Origin: Deltaproteobacteria bacterium
GTDB lineage: Bacteria > Desulfobacterota > Desulfobacteria > Desulfobacterales > JAFDDL01
Length of the DNA stretch: 7,219 bases
Direction of reading: 5' to 3'
Assembly (NCBI GenBank): GCA_019310865.1
Contig: JAFDDL010000469.1
Span: 1 to 7,219, forward strand
Of this stretch, positions 1-5,336 are shown piece by piece. The notes under the pieces were generated by a model. That model had not been told where the DNA came from. It saw only the letters and a program-made list of their open reading frames with translations, and did not search any database. Each line of letters starts with the position of its first letter. Position 1 is the stretch's first letter. The translations under genes were made by a program, and so were the position numbers.

Positions 1-1000
1 CCACCGGGCAAACCGTTGCGCACACGCCGCAGCCGATGCACCAGTCTTCGTCGACCACCGGGACCTCGTCTGCCATTTCCACGGCATCCACCGGACAGAT
101 CTCAGCGCACGCTCCGCAGCCGATACATGCCTCTTCATCGGTCTTGCGCATGAAATAAGTGGCCATGAGGGCGTCTCTATGAATTTTTCGTCGGCGGATG
201 GCCCCCACGTTCCAGCAGGCGCAGCCGCAGCAATTGCAATTATGCTGAATCTCTCCCTCGGCATTGTCTACGAAGTGCACCAGTCCCTTCTCCTCGGACA
301 ACCGGATCACATTGAGGGCTTCCTCTTTTGAAATCTCTTTCGCAAACCCCTTGTCGATGACAAACCGGGCAAGGTCATTAAACTTCATGCACACTTCGGT
401 GGGATGATCGCAGCCCCTGCCTGCGAGCTTATATGCGATCCGGCACGGGCAGTGACCAAGAGCGATGACCTTTGCGGCTTCAATCACCTTGTCCATGGCA
501 TTCTGCGGAAGGACTCCCTGGAGCTCGTTCTTGATGGACTTTCCCACCGGAATATATCGATATGCCTTGGGATCCGTATCATGCACCTGCCGGCTCATGT
601 CCCGGTTGAAATATTTCCCGACCATTTTCGCCATCTTCCGGGCATGGGGGGTATCCTCTCCTTTCCAGAAAAAGACCTGTGGAAATCCGAAACCCACATG
701 GAGCAAGGTGTAGCCCGGTTTCCCATCACCGGCCGTCCCCGAGGTAACCATCCCTTTTTTCGCAAGTCCTTCGAGAATGTCGGAGAGTTCATCCTTTGAC
801 ATTCCCTTGGGCGGTTCAATGTCATCGATGCTTGTGGGTTTAAGGGGGATGCACATATTTGGAATGCAACGGGCCGCCTCAGCTTCGCGCTCAGTGAAAT
901 TGGCCTCGAGGATATCCACCAAGTCCTCGTTGAACGGCAGCCCCATACTCATGCAGGAAAGATGTTCGGCGAGCATCTGGTGGGGGGAGTTTTTTTCCAA
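1..1000 (-). CDS. 4Fe-4S cluster protein with N-terminal helical domain (3' end outside window)
   Basis: An open frame runs from about 1000 off the left edge (333 codons seen), so the C-terminus is missing. Numbering from the proposed TTG start, the first ~170 residues carry no cysteine motif and look like a helical/winged-helix region. Then come GHCPCR (C184, C186) with C197 and C204, a dense CNCCGCAC cluster (C255-C262), and two classical ferredoxin motifs CxxCxxCxxxCP at 292-303 and 321-332. Two [4Fe-4S] clusters in the last part are nearly certain; the upstream cysteines could bind another metal centre. Such proteins are common in anaerobic Desulfobacterota, and an electron-transfer or redox-sensing role is inferred. 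Start choice: an in-frame TAG lies at 1006-1004, and TTG at 1000 has AGG six bases upstream. ATG codons at 976 and 952 lack a Shine-Dalgarno. The gene follows the thiolase by about 70 bases with no visible terminator, so cotranscription is likely. Confidence 0.88.
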   Translation of the reverse strand, partial: MEKNSPHQMLAEHLSCMSMGLPFNEDLVDILEANFTEREAEAARCIPNMCIPLKPTSIDDIEPPKGMSKDELSDILEGLAKKGMVTSGTAGDGKPGYTLLHVGFGFPQVFFWKGEDTPHARKMAKMVGKYFNRDMSRQVHDTDPKAYRYIPVGKSIKNELQGVLPQNAMDKVIEAAKVIALGHCPCRIAYKLAGRGCDHPTEVCMKFNDLARFVIDKGFAKEISKEEALNVIRLSEEKGLVHFVDNAEGEIQHNCNCCGCACWNVGAIRRRKIHRDALMATYFMRKTDEEACIGCGACAEICPVDAVEMADEVPVVDEDWCIGCGVCATVCPV

Positions 1001-1070
1001 AATCTACCTATTTTTCTGAATCGGATGCGGCTTTCAGGGATTTTTTCTACAATACCTTGGGAGCCGCCGG

Positions 1071-2246
1071 TTATTTTCGCTCTACGATCAGCGTCATCCC
1101 CTGACCGCCGCCGATACATAATGTGGCCATACCATAGCGCGCCTGGCGTTCTTTCATCGCATACAACAGTTTCGTGACAATTACCCCGCCGCTGCCGGAC
1201 ACCGGATGCCCCAGGGCAATGGCACCGCCATTGATGTTTACCTTGTCCATATCCATGCCCAATTCGCGAATACAGGCAAGGGACTGGGAGGCGAATGCCT
1301 CATTGAGCTCGACAAGATCAATCTGGTCCATGGTCAAACCGGCTTTTTCCAAGGCCATTTTCGTGGCAGGGATGGGGCCGATACCCATATAAGCCGGATC
1401 AACGCCTGCAGAGGCATAAGATACAATTGTCGCCAGAGGCTCAATGCCCAGTTCATCCGCTTTATCCCGGGACATGACCACCAGGGCCGATGCTCCGTCG
1501 TTCATGCCGCTCGCATTTCCAGCCGTGACCGAACCCCCTTTTCTGAAGGGCGGTTTCAACTTTTGCAGCGTTTCCATGGTCGTTCCGAACCGGGGATGCT
1601 CATCCGTGTCAAAGATCTTGGGATCCCCTTTGCGTTGGGGTATCTCAACGGGAATGATCTGCTCCTTGAATTTTCCCTCTTTGATGGACTTTTCAGCCAA
1701 ATTCTGGCTTCTCAAGGCGAAGGCGTCCTGGTCTTCCCGTGACACATTGTACTTTTCGGCAACATTCTCCGCGGTCTCGCCCATGGTGTTACCGCTCAAC
1801 GGGTCGAACAGGATCAACTGATCCTGAAGCTGACCATGACCGAGACGGTAGCCCCATCGCGCTTTTTTAAGCATGAAGGTGGCATTGCTCATACTCTCCA
1901 TTCCGCCGGCCACGATGGTGTTTGCGTCGCCTGATTTGATCACCTGTGCGGCCAGGGTTATGGCCTTGATACTGCCTGCACAGGCCTTGCTGATGGTGAA
2001 TTGGGGCTTTTCGATGGGGATTCCGGCCTTAACCGCCACAACGCGCGCCGAGTTGATAGGCAGGTCGCCGGTGCGGTATCCGGAGGCGTATATCACCTCA
2101 TCGATTTGATCTCCGGTGAGCCCGGCTCGCTTGATGGCCTCGCGGATGGGAATCGGGCCAAAATCGATGTCACTTAACGGGGCCAGTGAACCGCCGAATT
2201 TACCAATAGCTGTCCGTACTGCGCTAGCAATGACTACTTCTTGCAT
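1071..2246 (-). CDS. Thiolase (acetyl-CoA C-acetyltransferase type)
   Basis: A 391-residue protein, the normal full length for a type II thiolase. It catalyses reversible CoA-dependent cleavage or condensation of acyl groups (acetoacetyl-CoA or longer 3-ketoacyl-CoA) in the cytoplasm. The nucleophilic cysteine is C89 in SKACAGS. NEAF is at 315-318, the catalytic histidine is H347 in ALGHP, and the second active cysteine is C377 in CIGGGQG. The loop after the histidine reads HPVSGSGG rather than the commoner HPxGxSG. The ATG at 2246 follows a perfect AGGAGG (2251-2256) four bases upstream, which fixes the start. The gene heads a probable two-gene unit with the downstream 4Fe-4S protein. Its leader contains a long perfect palindrome. 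Acetoacetyl-CoA versus general 3-ketoacyl-CoA specificity cannot be decided from sequence alone; the family assignment is secure. Confidence 0.97.
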   Translation of the reverse strand: MQEVVIASAVRTAIGKFGGSLAPLSDIDFGPIPIREAIKRAGLTGDQIDEVIYASGYRTGDLPINSARVVAVKAGIPIEKPQFTISKACAGSIKAITLAAQVIKSGDANTIVAGGMESMSNATFMLKKARWGYRLGHGQLQDQLILFDPLSGNTMGETAENVAEKYNVSREDQDAFALRSQNLAEKSIKEGKFKEQIIPVEIPQRKGDPKIFDTDEHPRFGTTMETLQKLKPPFRKGGSVTAGNASGMNDGASALVVMSRDKADELGIEPLATIVSYASAGVDPAYMGIGPIPATKMALEKAGLTMDQIDLVELNEAFASQSLACIRELGMDMDKVNINGGAIALGHPVSGSGGVIVTKLLYAMKERQARYGMATLCIGGGQGMTLIVERK

Positions 2247-2278
2247 AAGTCCTCCTATGACTTAATTTATAATGTATA

Positions 2279-2336
2279 TAGTGCCCATCCATAAATAGGA
2301 TAATAAAAAAATTATCCTATTTATGGATGGGCACTA
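2279..2336. repeat. Perfect palindrome: 26-bp arms, A6 loop, TA at both ends
   Basis: The arms at 2279-2304 and 2311-2336 are exact reverse complements separated only by AAAAAA. The outer part of each arm is GC-rich (GTGCCCATCC / GGATGGGCAC), while the inner part is AT-rich. The outermost base pairs are the dinucleotide TA on each side, so the element can also be read as 54 bases (2281-2334) flanked by a TA duplication, as left by IS630/Tc1-mariner-type transposition. It lies 33 bases upstream of the thiolase start and would form a long hairpin in any leader RNA beginning further upstream. No second copy occurs in the window. Alternative readings are a bidirectional terminator-like hairpin or a REP-like repeat. 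The palindrome itself is directly visible; mobility is inference. Confidence 0.95.
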
Positions 2337-2395
2337 CCCAATTTATGACAGGAAATAAATCCGCCGTGTTGTTCGCATTATGGCGTTTACCATAT

Positions 2396-2417
2396 AGCTA
2401 TATTACAGCTATATTAC
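2396..2417. repeat. 11-bp tandem duplication (AGCTATATTAC x2)
   Basis: Two exact adjacent copies of AGCTATATTAC occupy 2396-2406 and 2407-2417. Just to the left is a short inverted repeat, TATGG-CGTTTA-CCATA (2379-2394). Both lie in the gap between the ferritin-like gene and the thiolase, beside a possible promoter for the thiolase unit. They could be an operator or simply a slippage duplication. Confidence 0.85.
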
Positions 2418-2434
2418 AATTGAATTTTAGTCAA
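2408..2434 (-). promoter_or_regulatory. Weak candidate sigma-70 promoter for thiolase unit
   Basis: On the minus strand, TTGACT (2434-2429) is followed after 15 bases by TATAGC (2413-2408), which lies in the tandem duplication. The second copy of the duplication supplies another TATAGC 11 bases further on. The spacer is short, so this is only a candidate. If used, the leader would be about 150 bases long and include the palindrome at 2279-2336. Confidence 0.3.
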
Positions 2435-2507
2435 GAAATAAATGCAATTAATTTTTATTAATACATAATAAGGCCTTTTCTTGGCGTACGACAAAGAAGG
2501 CTGCACG

Positions 2508-3026
2508 TCAGAACGACAGGGTTCCCCTTTCCAACTGGCTGAAATACCCCTGGGGATCCTCCAAATATTCAATGGTATCGAGGATGGATATAAAATGCTC
2601 ACTTTCTTCTTTGGAAAGCAGCATGAAAAATTTCTTCTGAAACGGATCATCTGTTTCATCGGCTTTGGATTGATAAAATTTTATCCCATCATTTTCCAAC
2701 TGCATTGCCATTTTCAGAGCCGAAATATCGGTTTCAGATCCCGTTACTTTTTCGTCAATGCTCTCCAGGGCATGGGTGAAAATGTTTGCAATCGTTTCTG
2801 AAGGATCTCTGGTCAACGCAAGATCCGGCCAGTTTCCGCTTTCCTCAAGCGATTTGTATATGCTGGTCAATTTGACGATATGTTTTTCTTCAGCCCCTGC
2901 CAGGTCGTTAAAAACGTTTTGTGTAAACTTGTTCTGTGCCTTTCCGGCGGATTGTTCATAAAAAGATTTGCCGTCTTTTTCCATTTTGATTGCCTGTTTG
3001 AATGAATCTAATCGAGTATCAACCAT
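2508..3026 (-). CDS. Ferritin-like di-iron protein (rubrerythrin-type four-helix bundle)
   Basis: A 172-residue protein made of two similar halves, each giving two helices with carboxylate/histidine ligands: E16 (KMEKDGKSFYE) and EEKH (46-49) in the first half; E111 (QLENDGIKFYQ) and EESEH (140-144) in the second. This E...ExxH pair of pairs is the di-iron signature of the ferritin-like/rubrerythrin superfamily. No CxxC pair is present, so the rubredoxin domain of classical rubrerythrin is missing. Likely roles are peroxide removal or iron handling in an anaerobe, but substrate and partner are not shown. The start at 3026 has a perfect AAGGAGG (3034-3040) seven bases upstream; the in-frame ATG at 3059 would read through this ribosome site and is less likely. 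The gene is separated from the thioesterase by 140 bases and is probably transcribed on its own. Confidence 0.9.
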   Translation of the reverse strand: MVDTRLDSFKQAIKMEKDGKSFYEQSAGKAQNKFTQNVFNDLAGAEEKHIVKLTSIYKSLEESGNWPDLALTRDPSETIANIFTHALESIDEKVTGSETDISALKMAMQLENDGIKFYQSKADETDDPFQKKFFMLLSKEESEHFISILDTIEYLEDPQGYFSQLERGTLSF

Positions 3027-3065
3027 TTTGGTTCCTCCTTCTCTGTTCGCAAATACCATAACCCA

Positions 3066-3093
3066 AAATCATGATATATACTCACATTGTCAA
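3066..3093 (-). promoter_or_regulatory. Weak candidate promoter for ferritin-like gene
   Basis: A perfect -35-like TTGACA (3093-3088, minus strand) is followed by an AT-rich stretch, but the hexamer at 16-base spacing (TGATTT) is a poor -10. TATATC occurs closer, at an unfavourable spacing. It lies about 40 to 65 bases upstream of the ferritin-like start and is the best promoter-like signal in this 140-base gap. Confidence 0.25.
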
Positions 3094-3166
3094 AGATAAA
3101 GTGACGATAGCCGCCGCCGGCTTCCTTTACTACCCAAAGGTCAGGTATTGATGTATGGAGTCCGGC

Positions 3167-3520
3167 TTATTCACATCGTTCACGGTAATCATCCAATTTC
3201 TGCCGCAACCAATCCGGGACATCCCTTTTCTTAAAGGTGACCATATCCAGACAAACCGTCACATTCTGTCCCTGAACCAGGACCTCGTCGCGTCCTTCGA
3301 GAAATGTGGTGTAACCCCAGGTGATGGACGTTTGACCGATGGCCACGACGCGAATTTCCACTTCAAAATGATCTCCGTAGCGCAGCGGTCGGCAAAAATC
3401 GGTCTTCAGGTTAACCGTGGGAAGTCCGATGCGGTGCCTGAGCACTACGGTGGGATAGTCAATACTGCCCGCCTGGTCAATGTCACCAAAACGAACTTTT
3501 AAACCGGCTCGAAATGCCAT
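3167..3520 (-). CDS. 4HBT-family acyl-CoA thioesterase, apparently internally shortened
   Basis: A 117-residue hot-dog-fold protein of the 4-hydroxybenzoyl-CoA thioesterase/YbgC type, which hydrolyses acyl-CoA thioesters. The N-terminal active-site motif RFGDIDQAG (residues 10-18) keeps the catalytic-type aspartate D15. The typical central strand LPTVNLKTDFCRPLRYGD (residues 33-50) follows soon after. In family members as I know them, the aspartate motif continues into a helix (roughly IVYYPxFFxYFxxAxEEFF) before an IDYP-like segment. Here AG (17-18) jumps directly to SIDYP (19-23), so about 24 residues, including the active-site helix, seem to be missing in frame (DNA position about 3464-3469). 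Usual length is about 130-145. The start follows a perfect AAGGAGGT (3526-3533). It follows the biotin carrier by 50 bases, so it is probably in the decarboxylase operon. Activity is uncertain. Confidence 0.85.
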   Translation of the reverse strand: MAFRAGLKVRFGDIDQAGSIDYPTVVLRHRIGLPTVNLKTDFCRPLRYGDHFEVEIRVVAIGQTSITWGYTTFLEGRDEVLVQGQNVTVCLDMVTFKKRDVPDWLRQKLDDYRERCE

Positions 3521-3570
3521 GGAAGACCTCCTTCGGCGCCCATTTCTAATGTTCCCGTTTCACGATGCGG

Positions 3571-3786
3571 TCATTCTATTAGCGCCAGCACATCATCCTC
3601 TTCAACTTCATCGCCCTCTTTGACCCGGATTTCCTTGACAATACCACCGAACGGACTATACACGGGTGTTTCCATTTTCATTGCTTCGATGACCAGCGCT
3701 TGGTCATCTTCATCTACAGTGGCGCCGGCTTCGAGATTTACTTTAACTATTTTCCCGGCAAGGGGGGCACAAATCTCTTCAGACAT
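3571..3786 (-). CDS. Minimal biotin carrier protein of sodium-pump decarboxylase
   Basis: A 71-residue protein that is nothing but one biotinyl/lipoyl-attachment domain: N-terminal CAPLAGKIV, the biotinylation motif EAMKMET with target lysine K37, and the matching C-terminal hairpin (SPFGGIVKEI, VEEDDVLALIE). The MKM context indicates biotin rather than lipoate. In the Na+-decarboxylase complex the biotin arm carries CO2 from the carboxyltransferase to the membrane beta subunit. The usual dedicated carriers (MmdC/GcdC type) have an additional Ala/Pro-rich linker ahead of this domain. It is absent here, and there is no room for one because the beta-subunit stop is only 18 bases upstream. The start at 3786 has AGGAAA and AAAGGAA upstream. 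An acetyl-CoA or propionyl-CoA carboxylase carrier is a possible alternative, but adjacency to the beta subunit favours the pump. Confidence 0.93.
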   Translation of the reverse strand: MSEEICAPLAGKIVKVNLEAGATVDEDDQALVIEAMKMETPVYSPFGGIVKEIRVKEGDEVEEDDVLALIE

Positions 3787-3804
3787 TTTCCTATTCCTTT
3801 CATA

Positions 3805-4923
3805 TTATTTTAGCAAGGTTAAAAATATACCGGCTGCAATCACTGTTCCGATAACCCCGGCGACATTGGGCCCCATGGCATACATCAACAGGTAATTCTT
3901 CTTGTCCGCCTCCGCCCCCACCTTGTGAACCACCCGTGCGGCCATGGGAACTGCAGATACCCCGGCGGCGCCGAGAAGCGGATTGATTTTCTCTTTTAAA
4001 AATAGATTCATAAATTTAGCCAGCAGCAGCCCGGTGGCGGTGCTGATAATAAACGCCCCGAGCCCCAGGCAGAAGATGGCGATAACTTTGGGCTGCAGGA
4101 AATTCTCGGCATTCATGGTCGCCCCCACCGATATGCCCAAAAAGATGGTGACGATGTCGAGCAGTTCGTTCTGGGATACACGGGTAAGCCGTTCAACGAC
4201 TCTGGCTTCCCGGAACAGGTTTCCCAGCATGAACATGGCAATCAGCGGCGCCGCCGCCGGCACCAGGAGAATAATGACAAGCGTGGCGGAGAGTGGGAAA
4301 ATTATTGTTTCAATCCGTTTCACTTTCCTCTTTTTTTTCATTCGAATGCACCGCTCCTCTTTGGTGGTCAGGAGGCGCATGATCGGCGGCTGAATAATGG
4401 GAACCAGCGCCATGTACGAATAGGCAGCCACAGCGCAGCTTCCCAGGAGATGCGGTGCCAGCTTGGAGGCCAGGAAAATAGTTGTCGGGCCGTCCGCCCC
4501 TCCGATGATGCCGACGGTGGCCGCTTCACTCAGGCTGAATCCAAACGCGTGGGAGACAAAAAAGGTCACATAGACCCCGGCCTGGGTACCGGCACCCAGA
4601 AAAATAAGGCTCGGCCTTGCCATCAAGGGCCCGAAATCAGTGAGTGCACCGATCCCCAAAAAAATGAGCGGCGGGATAACCTCCCACTGAATCCCATAGT
4701 GGTAGAACCGCCAAAGAAGGCCTTCATGGGGTTTCATTAAATCCGCCAGGGGCAGATTCACCACGATGATCCCGAATCCGATTGGCAATAGAAGCAGCGG
4801 CTCATATTTTTTGGCAATGGCAAGATATATCAACACGAACCCGACCACCCACATAAAGACCATGCCGGGGGTTAGATGAACAAATCCGGAGGTTTCAATC
4901 AGGGACAGCAAAGTGCCGTTCAT
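3805..4923 (-). CDS. Sodium ion-translocating decarboxylase beta subunit (OadB/MmdB/GcdB family)
   Basis: A 372-residue polytopic inner-membrane protein that decarboxylates carboxybiotin and couples this to Na+ export. Family landmarks are clear: GGADGPTTIF (141-150), SYMALVPIIQPP (169-180), NPLLGAAGVSAVPMAAR (314-330) and GPNVAGVIGTVIAAG (351-365). Residues known to matter in Klebsiella OadB (D203, Y229, N373, G377, S382, R389) map with a constant offset of 59 to D144, Y170, N314, G318, S323 and R330, so the catalytic/ion site is intact. A basic cytoplasmic loop, MKKKRKVKR, lies at 195-203. The start overlaps the stop of the preceding small gene (ATGA), suggesting translational coupling, with AAAGG upstream. 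Family members serve oxaloacetate, methylmalonyl-CoA, glutaconyl-CoA or malonate decarboxylases. The beta subunit does not reveal which, and no alpha subunit is present nearby. Confidence 0.97.
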   Translation of the reverse strand: MNGTLLSLIETSGFVHLTPGMVFMWVVGFVLIYLAIAKKYEPLLLLPIGFGIIVVNLPLADLMKPHEGLLWRFYHYGIQWEVIPPLIFLGIGALTDFGPLMARPSLIFLGAGTQAGVYVTFFVSHAFGFSLSEAATVGIIGGADGPTTIFLASKLAPHLLGSCAVAAYSYMALVPIIQPPIMRLLTTKEERCIRMKKKRKVKRIETIIFPLSATLVIILLVPAAAPLIAMFMLGNLFREARVVERLTRVSQNELLDIVTIFLGISVGATMNAENFLQPKVIAIFCLGLGAFIISTATGLLLAKFMNLFLKEKINPLLGAAGVSAVPMAARVVHKVGAEADKKNYLLMYAMGPNVAGVIGTVIAAGIFLTLLK

Positions 4924-5060
4924 TTTTTTACCTTTTTGTGGGAGGCATTAAAAAAGCGTTTGGTGCCTGCCGAAATGAGCCTGATAGTGACATACAACAG
5001 CCCCATGCCGGCGAATACACCGCCTAAGCCTGCCGCAAAGATGATCAGTGCATCGTTCAT
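4920..5060 (-). CDS. Small membrane subunit, OadG-like
   Basis: A 46-codon frame beginning MNDALIIFAAGLGGVFAGMG. Residues 4-30 form one glycine-rich hydrophobic span, followed by a short basic tail ending KKVKK, so the C-terminus should be cytoplasmic. The small gamma/delta subunits of Na+-pump decarboxylases (OadG, MmdD, GcdD; MmdE is even shorter) have this layout and sit next to the beta subunit; they assemble or stabilise the complex. Its TGA overlaps the ATG of the beta-subunit gene by four bases, and AAAGGA (5069-5074) lies eight bases before the ATG. It is shorter than typical OadG (about 80 residues) and lacks the Pro-rich/His C-terminal region known to bind Zn2+ in Klebsiella OadG. 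Identification rests on position and topology rather than strong motifs. Confidence 0.75.
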   Translation of the reverse strand: MNDALIIFAAGLGGVFAGMGLLYVTIRLISAGTKRFFNASHKKVKK

Positions 5061-5170
5061 GGATACCATCCTTTAACACTATTTTCGTGCAGCAGATAAC
5101 CGTCATACTAAATTGTAATCACTTCTTCCATATTTCCTGTGCTTGGCACTGAGGGAAGACAAATAAACAA

Positions 5171-5187
5171 TACAATATGCATGCCAA
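5171..5187 (-). promoter_or_regulatory. Candidate sigma-54 (-24/-12) promoter
   Basis: The minus strand reads TTGGCATGCATATTGTA. The GG at 5185-5184 and the GT at 5173-5172 are separated by exactly ten bases, the strict sigma-54 spacing. TTGGCA matches the -24 consensus, and TTGTA differs from TTGCA by one base in the -12 element. Transcription would begin near 5160, giving a leader of about 100 bases before the OadG-like gene. It stands immediately downstream of a gene for a sigma-54 activator, which supports the call. The imperfect GC of the -12 element lowers confidence. Confidence 0.6.
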
Positions 5188-5228
5188 TTAGCAGGATGAG
5201 GAAAATATCTTTTATTTCAAAGTGTTAT

Positions 5229-5248
5229 ACCTGAGAAAAAACCTGGGA
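5229..5248 (-). promoter_or_regulatory. Direct repeat, possible activator-binding site
   Basis: On the minus strand TCCCAGGT (5248-5241) and TCTCAGGT (5236-5229) are repeated with one mismatch at a 12-base period, about one helical turn. They lie 40 to 65 bases upstream of the sigma-54 -24 element, a reasonable location for an enhancer-type site. Nothing else in the 5188-5336 stretch looks structured, and no clear terminator follows the regulator gene. Confidence 0.25.
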
Positions 5249-5336
5249 GATAAGGAAGCGCAAATATTGAGGTGTAATTTCTTGTAAAAACAGAATTGTT
5301 ATTCTTGCAGCACAATAATGGATAACGGATTGCCTT

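Noticed and set aside
404..799. Plus-strand open frame of 131 codons across the 4Fe-4S gene
   Set aside because: It is a shadow of the minus-strand gene, whose frame has the cysteine motifs; the plus product shows no recognisable domain.
990..996. Run of seven T on the plus strand as an intrinsic terminator
   Set aside because: No stem precedes it and no plus-strand gene ends there.
1206..1742. Plus-strand open frame of 178 codons inside the thiolase
   Set aside because: Antisense to an unambiguous full-length thiolase, low-complexity product without motifs.
3027..3059. Upstream ATG at 3059 as start of the ferritin-like gene
   Set aside because: The extra residues would be encoded across the perfect AAGGAGG that serves the ATG at 3026, and they look unlike the start of this family.
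3109..3122. GC-rich hairpin (AGCCG/CGGCT) after the thioesterase as a terminator
   Set aside because: The stem is only five base pairs and no T-run follows it on the minus strand.
5108..5131. Seven-codon frame (MEEVITI) with AGGA upstream in the leader of the decarboxylase operon
   Set aside because: Such a short frame with a weak ribosome site is expected by chance, and the peptide has no attenuator-like codon bias.
5139..5149. GTGC-TTG-GCAC dyad in the decarboxylase leader
   Set aside because: Only four paired bases; too small to call an operator or a terminator.
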